NCBI RefSeq assembly: GCF_024639685.1
Contig: NZ_JAHEHX010000019.1
Location: 1-64,000 of the forward strand
Source of the DNA: Polaribacter sp.
GTDB lineage: Bacteria; Bacteroidota; Bacteroidia; Flavobacteriales; Flavobacteriaceae
Length of the DNA: 64,000 nucleotides
Direction: 5' to 3'
The translations under genes were made by a program, and so were the position numbers. Of the stretch, positions 33,467-42,443 are shown one piece after another. The notes under the pieces are model-generated. The model saw only the letters and a list, made by a program, of their open reading frames with translations, searched no databases and had not been told where the DNA came from. Positions within the stretch are counted from its first letter, which is position 1; the number at the start of each line of letters is the position of its first letter.

Positions 33467-36400
33467 ATGAGTAAAAAAATAATATTATTACTCCTTCTTT
33501 TATCACCGTTTTTGATACAATCTCAAACAATGGATGTATCAGGTGTTGTTAAAGACGCTTTAAATGGCGATGTTTTGCCAGGAGTAAGTATAAGTATCAA
33601 AGGGACCTCTACAGGTACCCAAACAGATTTTGATGGGGTGTATCGTCTTTCTAACGTAAAAAGCGGTTCAGTTTTAGTTTATAATTACTTAGGTTATAAA
33701 TTAAAGGAAATTGTCGTTAATCAAAAAACAATAAATGTTTTGTTAACGCAGGCCACAGAATCTTTAGATGAAATTGTAGTTATTGGGTATGGTACTCAAA
33801 GTAAAAAGGAAGTAACAGGTGCAGTTTCTGTTGTTTCAAGTGCAACAATAGAAGATTTAAATCCAACTAGAATTGAGCAAGCGCTACAAGGTCAAGTTGC
33901 TGGTGTTAATATTACACAATCATCTGGATCACCTGGAGCAGCTTCGAATATTAGAATCCGTGGAGTTTCTACAAATGGAGATAGTAGACCTTTAATCTTA
34001 TTAGATGGAAGGGTTATTGAAGATTTAAGTGTTGTAAATCCATCAGATATAGAGTCAATTAACATATTAAAAGATGCCTCAGCAGGTATTTATGGTGTTC
34101 GTGCTGCAAACGGAGTCATTTTGGTTACTACAAAATCTGGTAGAAAAAATACAGGCTTTCAATCTATTTTAAATGTTTCTACAGGTTTTCAAAATACAAC
34201 TAGAGAAATACCACTTTTAAATGCTACTGAATATGCGTTATTAGCTAATGAAGCATTTGCGGCAAACGGAGATGCGTTACCATTTCCTAACGCTAGTGGT
34301 TTAGGACAAGGTACAAATTGGCAAAGCTCAGTTTTTGGGACAGCACCAATTTACAGTATAGATTATACTTTAAATAAAGGTACTGAGAAGTCAACATATT
34401 CTTTAGGTTTATCAGTTACTAGTCAAGACGGTATCGTAGGTGGTAACAAAGCAAACTTTAATAGAAGAAATATTCGTTTTAATTTTGATACTGAAATTTC
34501 TAAAAATTTAAAATTTAATTCTTCTACTATATATACAAACACAAATAAGAAGAATTTAATAGAAAACGCATTAGGTTCTATTTTATTTAATGCATTAAAT
34601 ATGCCATCTACAACATCTGTTTATGATGATGAAGGAAATTTCTCTTTGCCTCCTGCAATAGGAACAGGTATTGAGGTTGCAAACCCTTTAGCGCAAATAG
34701 ATAATTCACACAATAGAAGTTGGGTAAATAAGATATCTGGTAGTTATGGTTTAAAGTATGATTTTCTTAATTATTTTTCTGCAGAAACTAGATTTCAAGC
34801 AAATTATGCTGTCTCTACATCAAATACTTATGGAAAGGTAGCTAATTTTGGAAATAACAACGTATTTAATGTAGACCTAGGAACATTTACAGATTTTAGT
34901 CAAAACTTTTTTGATTATACTTTTGATGCATTTATCAATTATGAAAGAGTGTATAATAATGTTCATAGCGTAAAAGCAATGTTAGGAACTTCTGTTTTTA
35001 AAACGATAGGAAGATTTCAAACCATTTTATCTAGCAATGCTTCTGGAGAAGATTTAAATGGTGTGCAGATAGGTACTCCAGTTTTAAATGGTGATGGTTT
35101 AGAGATTTTTAGAAATAATAATAATGGAGATAATTTAGTATTTGATAGTAGATTACTTTCATACTTTACAAGATTGCAGTATGCTTATGATAGCAAATAT
35201 TTATTCTCTGCTGTATTAAGACGAGATGGTTCTACAAATTTTGGACCTAAAAACAAATTTGGATTTTTCCCAACTGCATCTGTGGGTTGGGTAGCTTCAG
35301 AAGAAGACTTCTTACAAGATTCAAATATTGTTAGTTTTTTAAAGTTTAGAGCAAGTTATGGTATCATTGGGAATGATAGAATTCCTGGTTTTAGATTTGT
35401 ATCAGTATTAAATGGAGAAGCAGAATATGTATTTGATAATAAATTGGCACAAGGAATTGCATTAGGTCCTGTTGCAAACCCAGAAATTAAATGGGAAGAG
35501 CAAAAGCCTTTAGATATAGGTGTAGATTTAGAACTATTTGATAAAGTCAACATTACTATGGATTACTTTAAGAAAACAACAGAAGACCTATTAGTTTCTG
35601 CTCAAACATCAGGTATTATTGGTGTTGCTGCTCCAGGTTCTTCAGTACCTGTAGTTAATGCTGGTACTGTTGTAAACTCAGGTTTTGAATTTGCAATTGG
35701 TTATAGAGAATCAATTTCAGAAGATTTTGACTTTAATGTAAATTATAATTTTACGACTTTAGACAACAACGTAACTTTTGTAGGTAATTCTACAGGAATT
35801 ATAGAAGGAGGTTCATTTGGGGTAGGTCAAGATCCACCATCAAGAATGGAGGCAGGTTTTCCGATTGGTTATTTCTATGGATATCAAACAGATGGTTTAT
35901 TTCAAACTCAAGCTGATGTTGATTTACACGCGGCTCAAACTAATGCAGCACCTGGAGATTTAAGATTTGTTGATACCAATGGAGATGGAACTGTAGATGC
36001 AGATGATAGAACTTACATTGGTGATCCAATTGCAGATGTAACAATGGGTTTAAACTTATCATTTAATTACAAAAATTTTGATTTTAATGCCTACGCTTTT
36101 GCTTCTATTGGTAATGAAATTGTAAGGAATTACGAAAGAACACTACCGTTAACAAACAGAGCTACTTATTTCTTAGACAGATGGACAGGTCCAGGTACAA
36201 GTAATACTGTACCAAGAGTAACAACAGGTGCTACAGGTAATAATTTATTTTCAGATTTCTTTGTAGAAGATGGTTCGTTTTTAAGATTACAGAGTGTACA
36301 GTTAGGATATAGTGTTGGAGAAGCAACTTTAGAAAAATTACAGTTTAATAAACTAAGATTTTACGTGTCTGCAAGTAACTTATTTACTCTTTCTAAATAC

Positions 36401-36511
36401 AAAGGTTATGACCCAACAACATCGAATGGCGCTCCAATTGGTGGTGGTATAGATCAGGGTTTTTACCCAAGTCCAAAAACATTTTTATTCGGAATGAATG
36501 TTAACTTTTAA
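33467..36511 (+). CDS. SusC-like TonB-dependent outer-membrane transporter
   Basis: The 1,014-residue protein has a signal peptide (about 1-20), a carboxypeptidase-D-like domain (22-95: VSGVVKDALNGDVLPGVSIS) and the SusC/RagA boundary motif EIVVIGYGTQ near residue 103. A plug follows with ALQGQVAGVNI, IRIRGVSTN and GVRAANGVILVTTK up to about residue 225, then the 22-strand barrel ending in the aromatic residue of GMNVNF. It imports oligosaccharides, with SusD as the lid. The gene begins the structural part of the PUL, 11 nt before susD. Confidence 0.96.
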   Translation: MSKKIILLLLLLSPFLIQSQTMDVSGVVKDALNGDVLPGVSISIKGTSTGTQTDFDGVYRLSNVKSGSVLVYNYLGYKLKEIVVNQKTINVLLTQATESLDEIVVIGYGTQSKKEVTGAVSVVSSATIEDLNPTRIEQALQGQVAGVNITQSSGSPGAASNIRIRGVSTNGDSRPLILLDGRVIEDLSVVNPSDIESINILKDASAGIYGVRAANGVILVTTKSGRKNTGFQSILNVSTGFQNTTREIPLLNATEYALLANEAFAANGDALPFPNASGLGQGTNWQSSVFGTAPIYSIDYTLNKGTEKSTYSLGLSVTSQDGIVGGNKANFNRRNIRFNFDTEISKNLKFNSSTIYTNTNKKNLIENALGSILFNALNMPSTTSVYDDEGNFSLPPAIGTGIEVANPLAQIDNSHNRSWVNKISGSYGLKYDFLNYFSAETRFQANYAVSTSNTYGKVANFGNNNVFNVDLGTFTDFSQNFFDYTFDAFINYERVYNNVHSVKAMLGTSVFKTIGRFQTILSSNASGEDLNGVQIGTPVLNGDGLEIFRNNNNGDNLVFDSRLLSYFTRLQYAYDSKYLFSAVLRRDGSTNFGPKNKFGFFPTASVGWVASEEDFLQDSNIVSFLKFRASYGIIGNDRIPGFRFVSVLNGEAEYVFDNKLAQGIALGPVANPEIKWEEQKPLDIGVDLELFDKVNITMDYFKKTTEDLLVSAQTSGIIGVAAPGSSVPVVNAGTVVNSGFEFAIGYRESISEDFDFNVNYNFTTLDNNVTFVGNSTGIIEGGSFGVGQDPPSRMEAGFPIGYFYGYQTDGLFQTQADVDLHAAQTNAAPGDLRFVDTNGDGTVDADDRTYIGDPIADVTMGLNLSFNYKNFDFNAYAFASIGNEIVRNYERTLPLTNRATYFLDRWTGPGTSNTVPRVTTGATGNNLFSDFFVEDGSFLRLQSVQLGYSVGEATLEKLQFNKLRFYVSASNLFTLSKYKGYDPTTSNGAPIGGGIDQGFYPSPKTFLFGMNVNF

Positions 36512-36522
36512 TTAGATATAAG

Positions 36523-38001
36523 ATGAAAAAAATACACATAAAAAAATATTTAGTCGCAATTTTATTTCTAGTAGTAACAATATCCTGTAGTGATGATTTT
36601 GTAGATGTACAACCTACAGGAGATAATTCAGAAGACTTCTTTAATTCAGAAGAAGATTATCAAAATGCATTAATTGGTGCATATGATATGTTGCAATCTA
36701 GTTACTTAAATGTAATGTTAGGAGAAATTGCTTCAGACAATACCTTAGCAGGAGGAGAGAGTGCTACAGATGTTTTAGGTATACAAGAAATAGATGATAT
36801 GATTCATACTCCACAAAACGTGCAACTAAGAGATATATGGAGTTGGATGTTTGCAGGAGTAAACAGAGCAAATTACATTTTAGAATTTAAAGATAAAACA
36901 GATTTTGCCGGTAAAGAAGAAGTAATTGCAGAAGCTACTTTTTTAAGAGCTTATTATTACTTTGAGTTGGTAAAATGGTTTGGAGATGTTCCATTATCTG
37001 TAGATAAAAGAATCGAATTTGGTGAGCAATTTACAATAGATAGAACACCAAAAGCTGAAATTTATTTGCAGTTAGAAGCAGATTTAACTTTTGCGGCTAA
37101 TAATTTACCATATGTTCAAGGAACTGCAGGTAGAGTTACAAAAGGAGCTGCGCAAGCTTTACTAGGAAAGATTTACTTATATCAACAAAAATATGACGAA
37201 GCAGCTGCTATTTTAGATGATTTAATTTTAAATGGTCCTCATGATTTAGTTGCAGATTATAATTCAATTTTCGAAGAATTAGGTGAAAACAACATAGAGT
37301 CTGTTTTTGAGGTTCAATATTTTGAAAATCAAGGAGCAAGTTTCGCTTGTTTTCAATGTTCTGAAGGTAATATTGCTGTAGGTTTTAGCGGAATTAGAAA
37401 TTATAGTGGGCCAGAATTTACGTCAGGTTTCAGCTTTAATGTTCCAGTTCAAGAAGCTTATGATGCATTTGAGGCAGGAGATCTTAGAAGAGATGTTGCA
37501 ATTTTAGATATCAATGCTTGGGCAGCGTCTACAGGAGCAACTTTCGGTGAAGGTTACGAACATACAGGGTACTTTAATAGAAAATATATACCTAGAACTA
37601 GAGGTGCTAATGCACAAGGGGATAGAAACTTAACAAACCCAAATAATTATAGAGCAATTCGTTTTGCAGATGTATTGTTAATGGCAGCAGAAGCTTTTAA
37701 TAGAAGTTCAACTCCAAACGATACTAAAGCGCAAACTTACTTAAATAGAGTAAGAGAAAGAGCTTTTGGAAACAGTACTAGAAATATTGTAGCAACAGGA
37801 GACAATTTGTATAACAATATTTTAGAGGAAAGAAGAACTGAATTAGTAGGTGAAGGTCATAGATTTTTTGATTTGGTAAGAACAGGTAAAGCTGCCCAAT
37901 CAATAAATGGATTTGTAGCTGGTAAAAATGAAGTTTTTCCAATACCAGCAATTGAAATTCAATTAGCAGGAAATCGTTGGTCACAAAATCCTAATTATTA
38001 A
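36523..38001 (+). CDS. SusD/RagB-family glycan-binding lipoprotein
   Basis: The 492-residue surface lipoprotein has its lipid-attachment cysteine at Cys22 (ISCSDDF), followed by an acidic stretch typical of export to the cell surface. It shows the family's helical TPR scaffold, including FLRAYYYFELVKWFGDVPL near residue 142 and the C-terminal LNRVRERAFG, NNILEERRTELVGEGHRFFD and SQNPNY end. It forms the hinged lid over the SusC barrel. The gene lies 11 nt after susC and 11 nt before the next lipoprotein gene. Confidence 0.95.
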   Translation: MKKIHIKKYLVAILFLVVTISCSDDFVDVQPTGDNSEDFFNSEEDYQNALIGAYDMLQSSYLNVMLGEIASDNTLAGGESATDVLGIQEIDDMIHTPQNVQLRDIWSWMFAGVNRANYILEFKDKTDFAGKEEVIAEATFLRAYYYFELVKWFGDVPLSVDKRIEFGEQFTIDRTPKAEIYLQLEADLTFAANNLPYVQGTAGRVTKGAAQALLGKIYLYQQKYDEAAAILDDLILNGPHDLVADYNSIFEELGENNIESVFEVQYFENQGASFACFQCSEGNIAVGFSGIRNYSGPEFTSGFSFNVPVQEAYDAFEAGDLRRDVAILDINAWAASTGATFGEGYEHTGYFNRKYIPRTRGANAQGDRNLTNPNNYRAIRFADVLLMAAEAFNRSSTPNDTKAQTYLNRVRERAFGNSTRNIVATGDNLYNNILEERRTELVGEGHRFFDLVRTGKAAQSINGFVAGKNEVFPIPAIEIQLAGNRWSQNPNY

Positions 38002-38012
38002 AAAACACAATA

Positions 38013-40064
38013 ATGAAAAAAATAAAATATATATATAAATACTTCTTTTTACTATTGGTAGTTGTTGCTTGTGAAGAAGATTTAAGAGAGACGTCTTTTA
38101 CAGATAATATGGCACCTCCTTCAGAGGTTACTGCAAGTTATGCTATAACACAAGATAATTCTGGTTCTGTTACGATTACACCAACAGCCCAAGGAGCTAT
38201 AAGTTTTGAAATTTCTTTTGGAGATAATTCAGACACAGCAACGTTAAATCAAGGTGAAAGTGTAGAGCATATTTATGCAGAAGGTACTTATCAAGTTATT
38301 GTTGCAGCTTCAAATTTAGCCGGTGATGTTGTAGAAACTGTTCAACAATTAGTTGTATCATTTCAAGCACCACAGAATTTAGTAGTGGTTTTAGAGAATG
38401 ATGTAGCGATCTCAAAACAAGTTAATATTACAACAACTGCAGATTTTGCAGCGATGTTTGAATTCAATTCTGGTGAAACAGGAGTTTCTCAACCAGTAGT
38501 TTCTGGGAACATTGGAGAAACAATTTCTTACGTATATGCGAATCCAGGAACATACTCTGTAATAGTAACAGCAAAAGGTGGTGCAATTGCAACTACAGAT
38601 TTTGCTGTAGATTTTGAAGTGACAGAGATTTTGGCTCCTACAGAAGCAGCACCAGTTGCTCCTGCAAGAAATGATACAGATGTAGTTTCTATTTTTAGTG
38701 ATATTTATACAGATGTAACTTTAAGCGAATTACCAACTACTTGGTCTACAGGGAATTTCGAAGCAACTTCAGTTGATTCAGATAATGTATGGAAACTTAC
38801 TGCCTTAGACTTTTTAGGTATCGTTACAAATTATGATACAGGAATTGATCTTTCTGGAATGGAAATGATGCATATTGATTATTGGGTTCCAGAAGGAACT
38901 ACAAATGAATTATTTGTAAAAATTGTAAATACTGTTGATGGTGGAGAAGATATCGAATCTTTAGGAACTACAGTTGGTGGTTCATGGCAAAGTATTGATA
39001 TTGACATGACTGGTTTTGATGGAGGAAATCTTGCTAACAAAGAAAAAATAACACAAATCTTAATTGATTCTGATGGAATTGCTGGTAACGTATATGTAGA
39101 TAATTTCTACTTTTACAAAGCACCATCAAGTATAGTTACTTCTACTGTTCAAGATTTTGAAGGAACTGCACCAACATTTACAGTATTTGGTAATATTGCT
39201 GCAACTGAAGTTATTGCAAATCCAGATACTTCTGGTATTAACACTTCAGAAAATGTAGCTAAACTTACAAAAACTGCTGGTTCAGAGGTTTGGGCAGGTA
39301 CATTTTTTGAGACTAGTACACCTTTAGATTTTAACAACTACAGTAAAATAAGTGTAAAAACATGGTCTCCAAAAACAGGAGCCCAAGTAAAATTAAAATT
39401 AGAAAACGTAGATGCTTCTATTACTCACGAAGTAGATATGAACACAACCGTTTCTAATTCTTGGGAAGAAATACTATATGATTTTAGTGCTGCACCAGCT
39501 GCAGATTATGTAAGAGTTGTAGTTTTCTTCGATTTTGGAAATGCTGGAGATGATTCAGTGTATTATTATGATGAAATTAATTTAGTTGATGATTCAGGTG
39601 TTTCTGTAGGTTTAACCTTTCAAGATTTTGAGGGTACTGCACCAACATTTACAGTATTTGGTAACATTGCAGCCACAGAGGTTATAACAAACCCTGATCA
39701 ATCTGGAATTAATACAACTGCAAACGTTGCTCAATTAACAAAAACTGCTGGTTCAGAAGTTTGGGCAGGGACTTTCTTTGAAGTAGGTTCAGCTTTAGAT
39801 TTCAATAACTATAGTAAGATTAGTGTAAAAACTTGGTCTCCAAAATCAGGAGCTGTTGTAAAATTAAAATTAGAAAATGAAGATGCCTCTGTTACTCATG
39901 AAGTAGATTTAAGTACTTCTGTTGCAAATTCTTGGGAAGAATTAATATATGACTTTAGTGCTGCTCCAGCAGGAGATTATATAAGAGTCGTAGTTTTCTT
40001 CGATTTTGGAAATTCAGGAGATGATTCTGTTTACTATTATGATGAATTACAATTAAAGAATTAA
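38013..40064 (+). CDS. Surface glycan-binding lipoprotein with PKD-like and duplicated jelly-roll-like domains
   Basis: This 683-residue lipoprotein (Cys20) occupies the SusE/SusF position. It has two PKD-like Ig repeats (about residues 35-115 and 118-205), then a carbohydrate-binding-like domain (about 225-370). Two nearly identical domains of about 150 residues follow (starting near 380 and 537), each opening with FEGTAPTFTVFGNIAATEV and closing with VVVFFDFGN and GDDSVYYYDE. No catalytic motif is visible. The likely role is to capture the glucan chain at the surface for SusCD; the doubled module may raise avidity. Confidence 0.82.
   Translation: MKKIKYIYKYFFLLLVVVACEEDLRETSFTDNMAPPSEVTASYAITQDNSGSVTITPTAQGAISFEISFGDNSDTATLNQGESVEHIYAEGTYQVIVAASNLAGDVVETVQQLVVSFQAPQNLVVVLENDVAISKQVNITTTADFAAMFEFNSGETGVSQPVVSGNIGETISYVYANPGTYSVIVTAKGGAIATTDFAVDFEVTEILAPTEAAPVAPARNDTDVVSIFSDIYTDVTLSELPTTWSTGNFEATSVDSDNVWKLTALDFLGIVTNYDTGIDLSGMEMMHIDYWVPEGTTNELFVKIVNTVDGGEDIESLGTTVGGSWQSIDIDMTGFDGGNLANKEKITQILIDSDGIAGNVYVDNFYFYKAPSSIVTSTVQDFEGTAPTFTVFGNIAATEVIANPDTSGINTSENVAKLTKTAGSEVWAGTFFETSTPLDFNNYSKISVKTWSPKTGAQVKLKLENVDASITHEVDMNTTVSNSWEEILYDFSAAPAADYVRVVVFFDFGNAGDDSVYYYDEINLVDDSGVSVGLTFQDFEGTAPTFTVFGNIAATEVITNPDQSGINTTANVAQLTKTAGSEVWAGTFFEVGSALDFNNYSKISVKTWSPKSGAVVKLKLENEDASVTHEVDLSTSVANSWEELIYDFSAAPAGDYIRVVVFFDFGNSGDDSVYYYDELQLKN
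39150..40058 (+). repeat. Tandem internal duplication of a 471-bp coding module
   Basis: The module beginning at 39150 recurs at 39621, a period of exactly 471 bp (157 codons). Long protein stretches are identical, while many synonymous codon differences separate the copies. Confidence 0.85.
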
Positions 40065-40079
40065 TTAAATAATTTAATT

Positions 40080-41000
40080 ATGAAAAACATAAAAAATATA
40101 TTCTTAAAAACATTTTTACTTTCTATGATTGCAATTTTCGTAGGATGTCAAGAAGATGAATATTCTTTTGGTGAAGTAATTGCACCAACTAATATTCAGA
40201 TTACTGCAGAAATTGTAGGATCAGATGCTGATAATCCAAATGGAGATGGAAGTGGAGTAGTAAATTTTTCTGCATCAGCAGATAATGCAGTTTCTTACAA
40301 GTATGCTTACAATGGTGTAGAAGTTGTTGCTCTTTCTGGTGAAACTTCTATTAGTTTTAGTGAATTAGGTTTAAACACTTATACAGTTACTGTTGTTGCA
40401 ACAGGTACAGCAGGTATTGCTACTTCTAAATCCATAGATGTAGAAGTTTTATCTACTTATTCGCCACCCGTAGAATTAAAAACAAAATTATTTGGTTTTA
40501 ATCCTGTAGACCCTAACGCTGTAACTACTAGAACTTGGAAAGTTCATGCTGCTAAAAATAAGCACTTTGGGTTAGGTCCAGTAGCTGGAAGTACCGTTGC
40601 AGAATGGTATGGAGCAGGACCAGACGAAAAAGTAGGAACAGGTATGTATGATGACAGAATTACTTTTTCTTCAGATGGTACTTTTACTCATATAACTAAT
40701 GGGACCATTTTTGGTAGAGACCCATACATGGTTAATGATTTAGGACCTAATGTCTCTGGTACTCCAAATGGTGCAGATATAGAAAACTATGCATTTTTAG
40801 ATTATACAGAAACTTATGCTTTAACAGCTCCAGGAGGTATAGAAACAATTAGTGTTTCTGGAAACGGATTTATTGGTTATTATACTGGAGGTAGTCATAA
40901 CTACGAAATTTTTGATAGAGGAACACCAAATGAATTAGTACTAAGAACTACTGATGGTAATGCAGAGTTTGACTGGTGGTTTATTATTACTTTAGAATAA
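40080..41000 (+). CDS. Second surface glycan-binding lipoprotein (PKD-like N-terminus)
   Basis: The 306-residue lipoprotein (Cys23, VGCQEDEYSFG) has one Ig/PKD-like domain at about 35-125. A C-terminal beta-rich domain follows with TRTWKVHAAKNKHFGLGP near residue 160 and a tryptophan-rich end (EFDWWFIITLE). Proteins of this type follow SusD in glucan PULs of marine flavobacteria and are regarded as binding proteins. No hydrolase motif is seen. A transcription terminator follows the gene, so it closes the binding half of the locus. Confidence 0.78.
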   Translation: MKNIKNIFLKTFLLSMIAIFVGCQEDEYSFGEVIAPTNIQITAEIVGSDADNPNGDGSGVVNFSASADNAVSYKYAYNGVEVVALSGETSISFSELGLNTYTVTVVATGTAGIATSKSIDVEVLSTYSPPVELKTKLFGFNPVDPNAVTTRTWKVHAAKNKHFGLGPVAGSTVAEWYGAGPDEKVGTGMYDDRITFSSDGTFTHITNGTIFGRDPYMVNDLGPNVSGTPNGADIENYAFLDYTETYALTAPGGIETISVSGNGFIGYYTGGSHNYEIFDRGTPNELVLRTTDGNAEFDWWFIITLE

Positions 41001-41022
41001 TATTTAGAATTAAGAAAAAGTT

Positions 41023-41060
41023 AGAAACCAGTAAAAGAATTTTTTGCTGGTTTCTTTTTT
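41023..41060 (+). terminator. Intrinsic terminator inside the PUL
   Basis: Arms at 41023-41031 and 41047-41055 (AGAAACCAG with CTGGTTTCT) pair perfectly and are followed by five further T residues; the A/T-rich interior can extend the stem. It separates the susC-susD-binding genes from the enzyme genes. Confidence 0.8.
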
Positions 41061-41092
41061 CAAATTCTAGTTAATACTAACTATTCTTTTTC

Positions 41093-42412
41093 ATGAAGCC
41101 TTCAGCTAAATTCTTTTTATTTTTTCTTGGTGTTCTTTTTGTGCAAACATATTATGCACAAAATCAAACCAAAGTTTCTCTAGTAACTGACGAAAATGGA
41201 GTCCAACTTTTAGTTAATAATTCACCTTTTATGATAAATGGTATGAATTGGGATTACATTCCAATTGGTACCAATTATTCATATAGCTTATGGAGTCAAT
41301 CTGATGAATTCATTAAAAAAGCATTAGACAGAGAGATGACTTTATTAAAAGATATGGGGGTTAATTCAATTCGTGTGTATACAGGTATTCAGCCAAAATG
41401 GATTACTTATATCTACAAAAATTATGGTATTTATACTATGTTAAATCATTCTTTTGGTAGATATGGAGTTACCATAAATGATATCTACAAGCCAGTTACT
41501 GATTATAGAGACGAAGCAACTAAAAAACTATTACTAGATGAGGTTTCTAGTTTAACAAAAGAATATAAGAATACAGAAGGGCTTTTACTATACCTTTTAG
41601 GAAACGAGAATAACTATGGTTTATTCTGGGCAGGTTCAGAAACAGAAGATTTTCCTGATGATGCAGAAATGAAAAAAGCAATGGGTGAAAAAAGAGGGAG
41701 GCCTATGTACCAACTCTTTAATGAGGCTGCATTGTTAATGAAAAAAATAGATGCTAATCACCCTATAGCCATGTGTAATGGAGATGTTTTATTTATAGAC
41801 ATCATTGCAGAAGAGTGTAAGGATTTAGATATCTATGGTACAAATATGTATAGAGGTAAATCTTTTGGAGATGCTTTTCAAAAAGTGAAAGACAAATTAA
41901 ACAAGCCAATTTTGTTTACAGAATTTGGTGTAGATGCTTTTAATGCCTTGAATAAAGAAGAGGATCAGGAGATGCAATCTTTTTATTTAACAGAAAACTG
42001 GAAAGAAATTTATACCAATGCTTATGGTTTAGAAAAAACAGCAAATTCTATAGGAGGTTTTACTTTTCAATTCAGTGATGGCTGGTGGAAATTAGGGCAA
42101 ACTATAAATTTAGATATCCATGATGAGGAAGCTAATTGGACAAATAATGGCTATGATATAGATACTAAAAACAATAGCCAAAACATGAATGAGGAATGGT
42201 TTGGAATTGCAGCAAAAGGCTTTTCAGATACTGAAGGTTTGTATCAATTATACCCAAGAGCAGCTTATTATGTTTTACAAAAATTGCATCAAATAAATCC
42301 TTATCAAAAAGGAATTACAACAAATTATATAGAAAAAAAGATTTATAAAATAAATCAAAATAAGGCTTTAAAGCGAGGCTTAAAAAATAAAATGCTTTTA
42401 GAAAATAAATAA
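41093..42412 (+). CDS. Secreted clan GH-A glycoside hydrolase, family not certain
   Basis: The 439-residue protein has a signal peptide ending near YYAQ (residue 23), then a short beta segment with LVNNSPFMINGMNWDYIP and a (beta/alpha)8 barrel. The acid/base is probably Glu172 in LLGNENNYG and the nucleophile Glu277 in LFTEFGVDAF, the paired carboxylates of clan GH-A. It lacks the beta-sandwich domains of full-length GH2 enzymes. GH2-like TIM barrel, GH5 and GH158 are all possible; with GH149, GH17 and GH30 beside it, a beta-1,3- or beta-1,6-glucanase is the likely activity. It lies 31 nt upstream of the phosphorylase gene. Confidence 0.7.
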   Translation: MKPSAKFFLFFLGVLFVQTYYAQNQTKVSLVTDENGVQLLVNNSPFMINGMNWDYIPIGTNYSYSLWSQSDEFIKKALDREMTLLKDMGVNSIRVYTGIQPKWITYIYKNYGIYTMLNHSFGRYGVTINDIYKPVTDYRDEATKKLLLDEVSSLTKEYKNTEGLLLYLLGNENNYGLFWAGSETEDFPDDAEMKKAMGEKRGRPMYQLFNEAALLMKKIDANHPIAMCNGDVLFIDIIAEECKDLDIYGTNMYRGKSFGDAFQKVKDKLNKPILFTEFGVDAFNALNKEEDQEMQSFYLTENWKEIYTNAYGLEKTANSIGGFTFQFSDGWWKLGQTINLDIHDEEANWTNNGYDIDTKNNSQNMNEEWFGIAAKGFSDTEGLYQLYPRAAYYVLQKLHQINPYQKGITTNYIEKKIYKINQNKALKRGLKNKMLLENK

Positions 42413-42443
42413 CTACAAACCAACACAATATATATAATTTTAT

